Source of the DNA: Trileptium ribeirensis
Taxonomy: Eukaryota > Nematoda > Enoplea > Enoplida > Thoracostomopsidae
DNA length: 64,000 nt
Assembly: GCA_030248225.1 (NCBI GenBank)
Contig: JASANE010001479.1
Span: forward strand, 1 to 64,000
Direction: 5' to 3'
The notes beneath the pieces were generated by a model. That model searched no databases. It worked only from the letters and a program-made list of their open reading frames with translations, and was not told where the DNA came from. Positions 47,985-60,955 of the stretch are shown here, piece after piece. The position numbers and the translations under genes are program-made. Within the stretch, counting starts at the first letter, position 1. Each line of letters starts with the position of its first letter.

Positions 47985-48225
47985 GGTTATAAGGCGCCAT
48001 GAATACGATAGGTTTGTTATCTGAAGTTAAATTACGTTTTCAGACAACATGACGTAGTATGTCTTCGTTTTGTTGGTAATATTATAAAGGTTATAAAGGC
48101 CATTAGGTTATAAAGCGCGCTGAATACTATATTTGTTTGTTATCTATCTTTCGATTTTAGAAGTTTCTGGCATTCTCGAGTCCACCAACACATGACGTAG
48201 TATGTCTTCATTTTGTTGGTAATGT
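47985..48225. repeat. Degenerate tandem duplication, about 120-137 bp
   Basis: Two copies of GGTTATAA.GCGC..TGAATAC...GTTTGTTATCT followed by ACATGACGTAGTATGTCTTC.TTTTGTTGGTAAT. It lies in an AGL intron. Confidence 0.7.
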
Positions 48226-48852
48226 GTAATAGTAATGATATTTTGTGGCGTGGAGTACATCAAGGATGGTCTATATGTATGTGATTCGGTATCATGAATA
48301 CGATAGCGTGGTTATTAAAAATCTAATCTGACTGTACCATACAGTTCCAGGGCTATCCATGAGGTTTATGGTCGACCGTCGACGAAGCCGATTTACCGTA
48401 AACATTTTTAACATGCCAACACATTTATTAACGCGCTGGTTTCTGTACATTTACATAACCTACATGCATTTATTATAGTTTTTGTGGCACGCAGTATAGG
48501 ATAGTGGTATTCTTAACTTCTAACAGGACAGTATAATAATACTTTAGGGGTTCAGAAATTTTAAGGTGTGGCCCATGTGCTCAAACAAAAACCCTACTAC
48601 AAGTTATTAAACATAATGACAATTAGATGTAGCCATGCTTGTCCTGTTTCACCGTCGCTTGCAAGACCCAAAGTAATTAACATTGTAGTAAATAATTCAA
48701 GTGATATTTCCAGCTGTAAAAACAAAATATATATCATATTGAAGTTTTACGCTTCGGAACAAGAAACGTATGCTCTTCCAGCTGCAATTATTTTCCAAAA
48801 TATCTTAAGCAAAAATAGTACACTTAATTTTTTTGTTTAGTTTAACTCTTAC

Positions 48853-48986
48853 TTCTCGGGTGCCGGCGTTTCCACAGAGTCGACTTATCACGTAGTCAGC
48901 CAACCAATCTCCGTCACGTATATTACCACAAATAGGATGTCCAAGGTCGTTGTTTAGCCGAATATTTTCCATCAGCGAAATCATTC
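48853..48986 (-). CDS. AGL: Glycogen debranching enzyme, exon (NDLGHP...GDW)
   Basis: Acceptor GCTTCAG and donor GTAAGAG bound 134 nt that begin with 2 nt completing a Gly codon from the exon at 54,324. The peptide includes MISLMENIRLNNDLGHPICG and GDWLADYVISRLCGNAGTRE. The order IR..NDLGHP.C.N.R.GDW..DY...RL is a hallmark of eukaryotic AGL. The phase-0 end joins the exon at 47,492. No stop or frameshift. Confidence 0.9.
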
Positions 48987-49014
48987 CTGAAGCAGCAGAC
49001 CACAAACAAATCAC

Positions 49015-49740
49015 AAATATAATTCACTATGATACATCAGTTTTAAATTTTGACAGCGATTATTAGCAATATCCAAAGAATTAATTAAAAAGCATGGATA
49101 ATTTCAAATTGATTAAAATGCATGGATCATTTCACAGTGATCATTAGCGAAAATGCCATATCAAATGAAGCTAACCTGAGAAATAACACAGAGAAATTCC
49201 GATATCTCAAGTGATAGGATAGCTAGGACAGCCTAGTATTTAAGTAGCGTGCATATAGAATAATATAGGTAACATATAAAATATATAACTAATATGCGTT
49301 TAATCCAAATGTACAAAATAATAGATACAGAGCAAACTATAAAAATAAGGTCACAAGAAGACGTGAATCTGTACGCTTATTAGGTGAACGGAACCACCAA
49401 ATACGTTCGTTCATTACAGCAGCTCTTTCCAAAGCCAACCGCACAATGTTCCAACGCATGTAAAATTTCTAGCACAAATTTTACGGTATCAGCTATAAAA
49501 CGATCGATTAAGTTTATTGTGGTTGCATGTTATGCATCACCAGTCTACACGTTTAAATTTAATTATACCATGGGAGACAGAAATTATATAAATAATCAAC
49601 TATATTTTTAGATAAAGATGGTTTTTATTCATGACTCGGTACATTATTTCATACTGATGGATTCCCAACCTACTAATTTATTTACTAAATCGTTAAAAAA
49701 TGTAAATATTGATATTATTTGAGAAGCAATAGAACTTGAG
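49015..49740. other. AGL intron without recognised feature
   Basis: No gene or clear repeat seen. Confidence 0.35.
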
Positions 49741-50002
49741 TTAAGGCGTGTTCACACGCTCAAACTTTTTGCTTAAATTATGAGCTTAAATCTTGATCAA
49801 AATTTGAAAGCATCTTTTTTGCTTTTTTGGTGAGCTTGAACGCGTAAACACTGCAAACTTTTCAATGATATTCCTGTAGCCAACCATCGACGAGATGTAT
49901 TGCCTAAAAAGTTAGAGCTCAAATTTTTAAACATAGCAATTTTCCTTTAAAGATCACAATCAAGTTTTGAGCTCAAAATTTGAGCGTGTGAACATGCCTT
50001 AA
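49741..50002. mobile_element. TTAA-flanked MITE, best copy
   Basis: The left end TTAAGGCGTGTTCACACGCT and right end AGCGTGTGAACATGCCTTAA are inverted repeats that continue as CAAACTTTTTGCT / GAGCTCAAAATTTG. TTAA ends are typical of piggyBac-type insertion. Related copies are at 36,312 and 16,639. It is inserted in the AGL intron. Confidence 0.8.
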
Positions 50003-50344
50003 ACTTGAAATATGACGTTTATGCTGGAAAATTATTGGAAACACATAATTGCCTATTCGATATGCCACTAAATCACATTAAGCTCACATAAATGTTTGCT
50101 CCTCTTTGCAGAACTGCCCTGTTAATAAAGAATCTTAGATACAATAAACTACCGTATAATAAATGCAAAACAGATGATGCTTTAAAAATACCGTTGATGA
50201 AATTCATCTAGTTCTCTGTCCGGTGATTTAGCTACAGGACTCCCCAGAAATGACTGTCGTCATTCGAGGGAGCGAGCAGTGAGCGAACATCGAGCGAGCA
50301 ACGGCCATTTCTGACGAGTACGTAATACTCCAATTACTATTACC

Positions 50345-53300
50345 AAGAGTGCATTAGGGAAGAGTATGACACTTCCCTGCACTCACATATAAACCCGTGT
50401 TCCATGTCACGGGCGTTTTCGGCCTGACCCCCCCCAGTTTCTGGGGGGGGTCGAGATGCCATGACCCCCCCAGTTTCTGGGGGGGTCGGTCGGACCCCTC
50501 CCAGTTTCTGGGGGGGGGTCGGTCGAACCCCCACCCAGTTTTTGGGGGGGTCGGTCGGACCCCCCCCCCCAGTTTTGGGGGGGGGGTCGGTCGGACCCCC
50601 CCCAGTTTTGGGGGGGGGTATTATGTGAAGCGATATTTCTATAATTTAAGCCGTTTCTGTTATTTCATAATTACGACTTCGCGTATATATTTTCAGCTTT
50701 GTTTTAATATTTCTAGCTCTTTTTTTAGCTTTGCTTTTTATAGTTTTTTATTTTGATTACACTCATATATCCGCCTTCGCGCGCATAATTTGAATTTACA
50801 GTTTGAATTTATTTGAATTTGAAGTGTAATACAGCGCTTATCGATTTACGAATCAATCCGATTTAATCCGATTTACGATTCTTTCGACTTTACGATTCAA
50901 TCCGATTTAGTCGTATTAGCGTGAATAAGAGAATGCAGGAATATAGTTTACCACTTTGCCTTTCATGCTGAGACACCAAGGTCTCAGGAGGTAGCGGCGC
51001 CGGGGGGGGGGGTGGGGGAAACCTCAACGGGAGAGTAGAAGCACACGGGCGAAGGTCCTCCAAAGCGGGGTTGATAACCCCCCGTCCAACGAGGACATCC
51101 TTTCTTTTTGCTAAATGTATCCCCGTTTTTGCCAATTGTTGCTAAAGTTTTCCTCGCGCGGGGGGGCGATAGGGTGGTATCTTTATGGGGGAGGGTACAC
51201 CAGGACCACGGAGTGGGGTCCGAGGCCTAAGAGGTAACTTCCTGAACCCTTGCAGCATGCATTTTTTTTGCGAAAACAATGCTCCCATTTTGGATTCATT
51301 TATGGCTGAAATTCCTTAGTAACTATTCTCTAACAGCTGCCAAATTTTACAAATAATCCAGTTGTGTAAAAATTTGGCATCACTTATAAAAATAGTCAAA
51401 GCTTCAAGTCACAATAACGTGCGTAAGCAAGATTGTTTCTCCCCAGGTGAGAATTTGGGTAAATGAGAAAATACTTTTTCAATCCGAAAACCCAGATGTA
51501 TCTACAGACATGCCAATAGCAATAAATAATCCCTGTACGCCAGGGAGCAACCGGAATTCCGGTTCCGGCGAAAATCGTGTTCCGGTTGTGGTTCCGGCAA
51601 AGAACAAAATCCAAACCGGAACCGGAATTCCGGTCTGAAAATTTTGTGTGAAATTTTCCACGTTTTTTGCTTCATCCTGTAATCCAAACATATGTAATAT
51701 ATATTATACAATGACCAAGCTCCAATACAACCGAGTAAAAGAAAAAATTAACTAACCAATTTGCCGTGTGAAACGTAAGTAGGGCACATAATTTGAGCAG
51801 GAATTTTTCATAATAACCTGCAGGAGTTTGTTAAATCAAAGCCAGGTCGATGCTTTAGCAGCTATTTTACACATCCAGAAGTCTATGGGATACGTTTGAA
51901 TTAAACCGGTCCAACTAGGTAACAGAGTACGCTTACGCAGAAGTACTTAGGGTATGCTTGGCTAACATAAATTGCCTCAAGCACCCGCCAGTGCGCTTGT
52001 AAACTTGGTAAATTAGTCTAAATTGAAGAAGACTAACGTTATCTGCAACGCAGCTAGAAACTGCTTTCTTCGCAATGAACTGTATTTATTGAAACTGTGC
52101 GAGCAGCATCACGGTGTTTTTCATTTATAGCATTCTGATTAGAAAGTTATCATCATTATCGTCTAACTGACGGACACGGTTTGTCCAACGCTAGCCTAAA
52201 CAGTGTCTCTGACCACTGATCAGAAAATTACCTTCTATCTATTATTTTCTCTTAAAATCATATAAACCAATAAATTTAAGTTTCCTACAGAAAAACATGC
52301 AACAAACGTATATGTGTAGTAAAGGGAGGCGACTGGAAACAGAGGAGTGTGTATTCTACGCTCCAAGCTTTGTAAGCACATTCGATTTGACGCAGTATAC
52401 GCAATGGTGTATAGTGGAAGACACTTTTTGCTCTGAATGTCCAAAAACCGACATATTTGATCGACAAATAAACATAATTGGCTTCCTCAGTCTCTTTAAA
52501 GTTTCAGAAAGGCAATAATGCCATAAATTGGAAGACCAGGTTCCGGATCCGATTTAAATGTACGGTTCCGGTTGCGGGCTCCGGTAAATTTCGCTTCAGG
52601 TTATGCCCTACTGTACGCATCTCTACTAAGTGGCGGTATGAATGCGGAATGTCTGTAGTTATAATAAGAACGGACTTATAATGCACCAATTTCACTGAAA
52701 TGGTTGCAAAGGCGCATAAGCGAACAACAGGCTATAAATTATATAATAAATTTGGAACAATGATTTAGGAGCTATCTCGGGAAAATAATTATGTAGTCTA
52801 AAACAAACTGAGACAAATTTGTGACAGCGTACTTTGTGAAACGATTTTGCAAATGAGTTTGTCGTGTTTGATTTTGTAAACAAATTTGCGTTATTCAGAG
52901 ATTAAGATATTCAGAGATTAATCCGAAGGATTTCGACTGTGTTATTGACGACATTCCGAGGCATTCTCGGTGTGTTATTATTTCGAATGCTGGAGATTAC
53001 AGCGTCGTAGTCTTAGGTAACGTTAGGGAACGTGGTGTATTAAAATCTACGGAATATAAAATATCGTTAAGCAATATTTTACACAGATCTTTCAAAGCCT
53101 TCAAGTTTCCCTGTTTCGGGATTGCTCAGACAGCCATGGCTAACTGTGAAAAGTCGCTTGCCTATAAACAACACCGATTTGCTGCATAAGCAAATGCCCA
53201 AGAGTGCATTAGTGTATACTAATTCAAATGCTGCACTCACGCCTCCGGATTACTATTTTTGCTGCATAAGCGTTTGCTATTGCTAAATATTAAAAACTTT

Positions 53301-53830
53301 GAAATAAATGTTTGCAATACTTATCAGGACACATGTCAGAACGGGTGCCAAGATCGCCGGGGGGCACCCTGTAATTTTTACAGCGGCCTTCTCATTTTAT
53401 GGTGGCGGCACAGACACTTGTTCCAATATTAAAGAACTATAAGAAGCAAAGCTAAAACAAAGAGCTAGAAATATTAAAACAAAGCTGAAAATATATACGC
53501 GAAGTCGTAATTATGAAATAACAGAAACGGCTTAAATTATAGAAATATCGCTTCACATAATACCCCCCCAAACCTGGGGGGGGTCCGACCGACCCCCCCC
53601 CAAAACTGGGGGGGGTCCGACCGACCCCCCCAAAAACTGGGTGGGGGTTCGACCGACCCCCCCAGAAACTGGGAGGGGTCCGACCGACCCCCCCCAGAAA
53701 CTGGGGGGGTCATGGCATCTCGACCCCCCCCCAGAAACTGGGGGGGTCAGGCCGAAAACGCCCGTGACATGGAACACGGGTTTATATGTGAGTGCAGGGA
53801 AGTGTCATACTCTTCCCTAATGCACTCTTG
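50345..53830. mobile_element. TIR element with about 400-bp arms containing G-tract arrays
   Basis: Perfect 8-bp target duplications CTATTACC flank it (50,337-50,344 and 53,831-53,838). The ends are AAGAGTGCATTAGGGAAGAG and its complement. Arms 50,345-50,745 and 53,435-53,830 are near-identical inverted copies. Each arm holds four to six tandem units of a C-tract, CAGTTT(C)TGG, a G-tract and TCGGTCGGA. The 8-bp duplication suggests a hAT-type source. No transposase is visible, and a second hAT-like element is inserted inside. Confidence 0.85.
51541..52610. mobile_element. hAT-like non-autonomous element nested in the 50,345 element
   Basis: Identical 8-bp duplications CTGTACGC flank it (51,533-51,540; 52,611-52,618). 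The ends CAGGGAGCAACCGGAATTCC and (inverted) TAGGGCATAACCTGAAGCG fit a shared terminal repeat. The subterminal part has repeated CCGGTTCCGG words. A longer relative is at 60,956-63,405. ORFs inside are not supported as genes. Confidence 0.8.
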
Positions 53831-53838
53831 CTATTACC

Positions 53839-54323
53839 ATTTGGAACCATATCACTTCATGCTCCTAACCATTAAGATGCATAAGTAGCAAAAACTATAA
53901 ATATTTTATGTACGTTGAAACATGTTCAGCACGTCATATTTTTGCATGTAAAGATTGGTCCTAGATTTAAAATAATGCAAAGTAGAGCTGGTACAAAGAA
54001 CATGATGGTTTTTTGGCACTGTATCTATTGCTGCAAGTATATTTTAGCAAAAACACTCCTTTAATTTCTTTTTAATGAGAGATAAACTTGATCGTTTGGG
54101 TTCGAAATCGAGGGCTGCACTTAACTTTTTATGATTTGGTCAGACTTCGTTAACTAAAAACAAAGTTGATTTAAAACAGCAACATTTCAAATCCTACGGT
54201 TCAAAACTTAATCTTTATCAGGGCACCACCTGTAGTGGCTCCCACCGTAAAACAAATAATAAAACTTGTACGATCTTTAGCTCAAATATAACATGAGTGT
54301 TCTTATACTCTATAGAAACGCAC
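53839..54323. other. AGL intron without recognised feature
   Basis: No gene or repeat seen. Confidence 0.35.
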
Positions 54324-54476
54324 CATGTAAACCACAGTACACAAAGCTTCCGAATCCCGGTATGTTATATGCACCGCCACCTTTGCCTTCGTCAGCTTCT
54401 TCTTCATGACAACGAAAGAGAGCACGATTGAAGTCGACAAGTGTCATTCGTTCCGCGATTGCACCAAGTGAAATAT
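54324..54476 (-). CDS. AGL: Glycogen debranching enzyme, exon (ALFRCHEEE...)
   Basis: Acceptor GATTTTAG and donor GTGCGT bound 153 nt. The peptide reads [20 protein letters not shown], then [30 protein letters not shown]. The pattern L.RC..EE...GGG.Y.IP......Y.GL.G is that seen just before the NDLGHP segment in animal AGL. Split codons on both sides (GAT, GGA) match the neighbouring exons exactly. Confidence 0.85.
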
Positions 54477-54977
54477 CTAAAATCAAATGTGCTACAGTAC
54501 TCGCCAGAAATATTAGCTCGAAATTTGTGCGATGTTCGTACCATTAAAATGATGTAAATGCGCGAAAATTGTCTGGACGTGTTAAAAATCTTGGCATGCT
54601 TTTTTAAATTTGTTAGAGACCTGTTGGCATTTTGTTCGAAAAGTATTCTAGTATAGCTAAATTTTGGTCGATTTCCGTTAGATGTTCGGTTGTGTTAAAG
54701 ATGACAGCTTCTGACAAGTACTGTACACCGAGTTTTAATACAATGGATAGACGCACAACGGCAAAGAATTACATAACAATGTATTGTATAATAACGTTCC
54801 AAGCATGCGGACGTTGCAGTCACCATATCACCGTGGTTCGTGATGCATGAACAGAGCTTGCAAAAATAATGGTAAGCATATGCGAGAGTGGATTAATTCT
54901 ACACATTTCAAATGCAAACTTTATGAGAACAAATTTTTTAATCAGTCACACTGTTCCTAAATTATAACTACACGTAC

Positions 54978-55093
54978 CTTTTGGAGCGTCAAGTAGCCGA
55001 TTACTACTTAACGACCTAACCGCATAGCCAAGTCCAGCAAGACTACTTCGCACCGAGTTTATGACCGTTCGTACATGCGGCTTCAAAGATACC
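54978..55093 (-). CDS. AGL: Glycogen debranching enzyme, exon (VSLKPHV...)
   Basis: Acceptor TGTTACAG and donor GTACGTG bound 116 nt: one base, 38 codons, one base. The peptide VSLKPHVRTVINSVRSSLAG with the preceding split Arg codon matches the 'FRVSL.PH......R..L' segment of AGL. It is the most upstream AGL exon I could find. Exons for the transferase domain must lie to the right, probably beyond the window or hidden in the repeats. Confidence 0.75.
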
Positions 55094-56214
55094 CTGTAAC
55101 AATCACGTGCTACAAATAATACAGAATAGAAAATAGGCAGGTTTTTTTTCAATATTTTAGTTTTGTAAATTTTGTGAATTTTAAATTAATCAGTGCATTT
55201 TTTGCAAATTAGTGTGTCTGTTAGCAGACACGTTTACAAACATTCAATTTTCTTTGTTACCAGTACCTGAAATATAATTACGAACGCCAACCCATATCCG
55301 ACCAAAAGGCTCCATTTCTTCATTCTGATACAGATTCTGTTTTGAGCCAGAAATTTAGTTGCTAATATTATATTTTTAGCATTTCTGAATCGCGGAATCG
55401 TTTAATTCACTTAATTTTTTCATGCTCTCCGTGGTTCGACTAATAATCGCATAAACACGACATGTGTCTTTTTAAATTAAGGTATGCTTTTTATATGAAA
55501 CTTCACGCAAAGACCTGAGCCATAAAATCGCCGATAAAAACAGTCACAGACAGAAATACGTTCCAAAAAACGTAACGACAGTCTTTTATAAACGTACATT
55601 ACAACATTCATTTGCGTTTGTGTGCGTTCGTAAAAACACTTTCTAAAATACAAGAAGTTTAGTTTATGTTTGTTTGTAAACGAACGTTGTAATGTTTGTT
55701 AGCGTTCGTTTGTTATGCACTTATTTTTGTCCGTGACTGTACCAGATTGTGTTGTAAATTGTACGCAGCATAGTCAGCCACATGTATAAAACCAGTATCT
55801 CGCAAGCCAGGGTGAAAGAGAGGAAGTATATTTTCATAATGATCATTTCGTATAATTACATGTAACAGGCTTTGTGTTCGATGTATATTATACTACACTA
55901 AAATCTCCGTAGCCCTCAACACATTGAAAACCTTAAAACCTCAACCCATCTAAAACAAGACAATGAACAAAGTATTCGCGCTAACCCCTACATAACTAAA
56001 TTACCGTATCCAGTGCCGAAGCATCTATACACAGAACGTTGCTGATACCCTGTCACAACAGATTACCGAGATACTGGAGAAACACCATATTCCGGCAATC
56101 GCGTTCATTGCACCTAAACCCATCGAAAATATCTAAACAGCCACGAAATATTCGTGCTGGACTCTAGATAACCAAACACTGTATTTCTGTGTACCGAAAA
56201 ACCTATGTATAAAC
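55094..56214. other. Non-coding DNA upstream of the last visible AGL exon
   Basis: No gene supported. A short ATG frame on the minus strand near 55,265-55,322 (MKKWSLLVGYGLAFVIIF, then CAG|GTACTG) is hydrophobic and ends at a donor-like site, but it does not fit the AGL phase. Confidence 0.35.
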
Positions 56215-57553
56215 TAGAGTAGCATCCAAGTGACGGGATTCCGGGTATTTCTGACGAAAAATTCCGGGCCCGGGTATTCATTTTCAAAAATTACGGGTCC
56301 GGTTATTTTGTTTTGCAAGGTCCAGGTCCGTATCCGGGTACTGCCAAAAATACCCGGGCTGCTTGTCTGCAATGTCGATTTAATGGCGGATTTTAATTCA
56401 AAACCCTGTGGTTATATCCTATAAAACCCTGCGATTTAATATCCAATAAATATTCCGTGCACTAATAGTCATGCTCGCCAAAAAGAACCATCTAATGACT
56501 GATTATAATGTGAAACTAAGTGGTGTTTCAAGGTCCAGGTCCGTATCCGGGTACTGCCAAAAATACCCGGGCTGCTTGTCTGCAATGTCGATTTAATGGC
56601 GGATTTTAATTCAAAACCCTGTGGTTATATCCTATAAAACCCTGCGATTTAATATCCAATAAATATTCCGTGCACTAATAGTCATGCTCGCCAAAAAGAA
56701 CCATCTAATGACTGATTATAATGTGAAACTAAGTGGTGTTCACATATGCGATGGTTATCTTGGAAAATGTAAGCGGCCGAAAATAGCCCCTACTAACTCT
56801 AAGGATCCTCCATTTTAGCTGAGAATCAGGTCAAAAACATTAATTTTCAAAATTTTATCTCGCTCGCTGGTCAAACGATGCTATCTTGTACTAACAACGC
56901 TGGCAGTGTACAACTGTAGCCGTAACTTTTAATATGTGCCACATACAAAATTAGTTGATTTATTCTTACATGTGGTGAAACAGCTATACCATGCTGACGA
57001 GAAAACTTTCCCAATTATTATTATTACAGTGGATGCAAGCTAAATGACTTGCACTTGATGTTAAATTACTATACAATAGACCAGCCACGTTAAAACTCGA
57101 GGGGAAAATTCGTATCATTAATTTTATGGTGCCCTTAGAGTTTACCTCAAAGACAACCCTATCTACGATATCAGAAAGTACAACTAGTGTAAGATGTTAT
57201 GTTAAACGTTAAACATTTATATCTAAACAAAACAACAGAGAGCACGTTTTATTTACGTGTTGAATACAAATGTTTCAAGATGACACAGCAGCAAACCGTC
57301 AATATAGACAAACCAGTCTGTAAAATGATCGCTACAAACTACGAGCCATTTCGAGTTACATATTACCAGCAATAGTGTTATATTATGTATAAAACTATAA
57401 TATGTATGTATATTTACCATTTATCTGCGTAGTCCGGGTCCGGCATCCGGGTATTCGTTTCAAAAATTCCGGGTCCAGGTCCGATTATTTTATTTTGCAA
57501 GGTCTGGGTCCGGTTATGGGTCCGGGTATTAATTTTGAAAAATTGTAACTCTA
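56215..57553. mobile_element. hAT-like non-autonomous element with 213-bp internal duplication
   Basis: Perfect 8-bp duplications GTATAAAC flank it (56,207-56,214; 57,554-57,561). The ends TAGAGTAGC and (inverted) TAGAGTTAC, with subterminal CCGGGTATT / ACCCGG words on both sides, fit hAT. Inside, 56,316-56,528 is repeated without visible change at 56,529-56,741. No transposase. Confidence 0.85.
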
Positions 57554-57561
57554 GTATAAAC

Positions 57562-60500
57562 CATTCTTTATGCCTGGTGACGCAATACATAAACAAACAA
57601 AAAACTGACATTTTGAAAATCGGGTTCGTTGACCGTAAAACCTGAGAAACCCCCATGAAAAGGTATAATATAGTCGAGTTAGGCTATAGCTAGCAAAACC
57701 ATTGTATTCCGCATGCTTAATAACCCAATATACATTCGTTGTAAGATAAATGCCGACACTTGAAAAATCACTATTTCTGGCAAAGAGTCGACGAACCATA
57801 TTCAGGTCCACAGCGGCCCAGAGAGTGACTTAACAAAAAAAGCCAGCAAAGCTGTAGAACTTGGTGATCTAATTATGCAGTTTTTTTGATCCATGCAAAG
57901 CGTGTCTCGCAAGATATAGGCTGCGAAAGACTAGTACCCGTATGGTCATGGGAAAGAGTTCTTAAAACCTGGTTTTTGTCATTTTGACCCAGAGGATGGG
58001 GCTGGAGCTGTTCCCGCTCAACTAAAGAAACCTAAACAAACAAAAACAAGATTTGCACGATCTTTTCTTTGTGCCCTCAGCGGAAACTCCGCTCGCTTTG
58101 CTTGCTCCGTTTCAAATATAATATCGGGTGACATGGAACATAGATGCCATAACACACAGCCGATTATAAGCAAATGAAAACACGAAAATGCTGACACAGT
58201 GAAAACAACACAAATGTGCAAAGTTATTGGTAACACAGCGCTTTGCCTGGCATATTTTCCAGATCCGGTGCATCTTGCTAACTATAACAAATATAAGACT
58301 ATATTGACAAGTCAGTTTTGTTTTCATAATTTCATAAACAAAAATGTCTATTCATTCCGACAGTAGACCGTCATCCATCGACAAACAATTGAAATTTTAC
58401 ATAAAATTCACAAAAATCATTGAACTATCATTATCTAAAGCAACAAACACAAATACCTAAACGCAATTACACTGCCCGGCGGGAAGTTTGAGAATTCTAT
58501 TTCTTGAATGCTTGACTCGGACGGTGAATTAACTTCGACCATTTCGGACGCAAATAACCGGAAAAAATATGTCGATATAATACGACCAGTAAATTAAGCT
58601 GTTCAGATAGTGGCAACTTCGAAAACGTTTACTATACAACTGGTATATTGCCAAAATAGTACCTGGGGCAGGAATAACCTACCGGAACCAGATATCTTGA
58701 TTCTGCCATGTTAGTTGGAAGGGGGTAAATGTGACAGTAAAACTATCTGGAGTCTAGTAATAACAGTTGAAACTTTAGAACATGGCATATCATTGTTTGT
58801 GGCACAATGTGTAACGAAAACCGTGTTTTAGCAGGACACACTTTTATTTTCATAATTAGTCGGAATAAATCGCCATCATTTTTGTGATAACTTTTAATTT
58901 TAATATTTGTTATTTTCACAGGGCTGCTGGAAATCCGGTCTCGCAGAAACCAATATTTACCTAGGGACATGGCTTCGGATTAGAGAAATCGTCGTAAATG
59001 TCCACTCTGCAGTGAGGCCAGTATAGCACTTAAACTTATCCGCAGATGTTTGAAAGCAAATGCGTATATAGATAAACAGGATATACTGACTTCGTGAAAT
59101 CAAGAAACGGAATCCTCTGGCATTTAAAAACATCGGTTCACCGTGCCAAAAGATGGTATGCCTTTGACAAAATTCTGGGTTTGACACAACAAAAATATTT
59201 CAAAAATGCTATAGTATGTTGAAAATTTGATAAAAAAGTTAATTGTTGTTGCTTTGGTTTTTGCAAATAATGACGTTTTTGTAGCGTTTCTGAAGACATT
59301 CCCATTTAATGCCCAGTGCAAGATCTGTCTCCCTGGTTCCGAACAAGGGGTACTTTAGTACACGTCTCCCCGGCAAAATTTTCAGCAAACTGAAAAGCCA
59401 TATATATCAAAGAATTTTTTTCTCATTTACGTAAGAAACTCATAAACATATTGGTTGTATTATTAATTTTCATATGGATATACAGGATTTATATGATTTA
59501 TTTTTAAAACGGACCTTGGGTCCAGCAAATTTCTTTTGGGTCCAGAACTTCAACGCTGGGTCCGAATTTACAATTTTTGGGTCGAGAATTTCACGAATTT
59601 TTACATAATAAAGAAACGTAATTACATAGCCATACAAAAGTTACACCACGTCCCACTGCATAAGATTGGACCAAATTTCATGTACGCCTTTGTCAGGTGC
59701 ACAGCATCCGTGGCTTGTGGAGTTCCAGCTCGCTAAATATATTTTGTATATCCTTTAAGACTGTATTAATCTGCTTATTACGTACGTTGATATTTATGTT
59801 ATGAAGAGATTTCTTATTACGTATGATCCAAAGCAAACGCAAACCTAATAAAATTTATTAGAAAACCCAACGTCTCCGAATCCGAAACTGCCCTGGGTCC
59901 ACGTAAAAAAATTTGGGTTCATATCCACCTGTGGAAGTAAAAAACCTTGATGTACATTTCACATTAAAGTGTTAAGAATTTCAATGATACAAATTATTGT
60001 GTTGTATAATTTACCAATTAATCTACTAATATTTAGACCAACTACCTAGCTCGTTCAAATTAAAAGGCTTGCACCCATGGCAAAATTTTATGCTTCTCCT
60101 GGTTCAATGCGCCATTAGTAATTTTTACTTCCGTACACAAAGAGACACGTATGACAAAAAATTGGCAATATATTCTTCAAAATGTTACCAATTCTTCAAC
60201 TTATATCTAGAGCTAAAAATCTGATAAAATTACTGTACAAATGAGATTAAAACTTGCTTTTAACTTACATTTGATGCGTCTTATCATCGTTTCTGAAGCT
60301 ATTAATCGTATTTCAGCGTTTTACTCAGAAAAGAATTTTGATAGTATTTCAATTTCAGTCCCCGGGTATAACTTTCAGCGAACAGCAGTGCCGGTATAAA
60401 ACCACTGTTGACACTTTATCGAAAATCAACAATACTTTTAAATAGTCTATGTTGAATAAACTAATACGTGTTTAAACTTAATTATATGTCTTACTGTGTT

Positions 60501-60955
60501 AAAGGAATTTGAAATTTCTCATATTACATTATATCTACACTAACTTCTAACCAAAAATAGTACCTCGCAAAAACACGGAAAACGGCGCGAATGTGGATAT
60601 TCGGCGCTTAATGCCATTTCGCCGTTCCATACTGAGCCCCCTGAGACTCTTAAAATCCCAGGATAGCAGTTATACACCGGCAATACTTCAATCACTCCAA
60701 AGAATGGAAATGGATGAGACTTCACATTAAAGTGTCAGGATAGCAACTATACATTAGAAATACTCAATGGCAACGCTAAGATCATTTCATTCATATTATC
60801 AAAACCTAAGACCTCTTTATTTCTTCTTCCAATGACCAAAGAGACAAAAACTTTTGAAATTTATAAGTCAAAAGTTTTCAGAAAAATAATTTAAAAATTG
60901 ATTTTTACACTGAAGAAACCATACGCAGACACATTCTAATGACCTACATGTATAT
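57562..60955. other. Host-like non-coding DNA
   Basis: AT-rich. ORFs on the minus strand (57,551-57,811; 58,018-58,327; 58,957-59,321; 60,540-60,725) have no motif or splice support. A few TTGGGTCCAG repeats lie at 59,515-59,585. Confidence 0.4.

Noticed and set aside
50397..50756. Gly/Pro-rich ORF and its mirror at 53,553-53,777
   Set aside because: Both are translations of the G-tract array in the transposon arms.
55265..55322. Hydrophobic ATG frame on the minus strand before the AGL exon
   Set aside because: Wrong phase for AGL and no downstream partner exon found. It could be chance.
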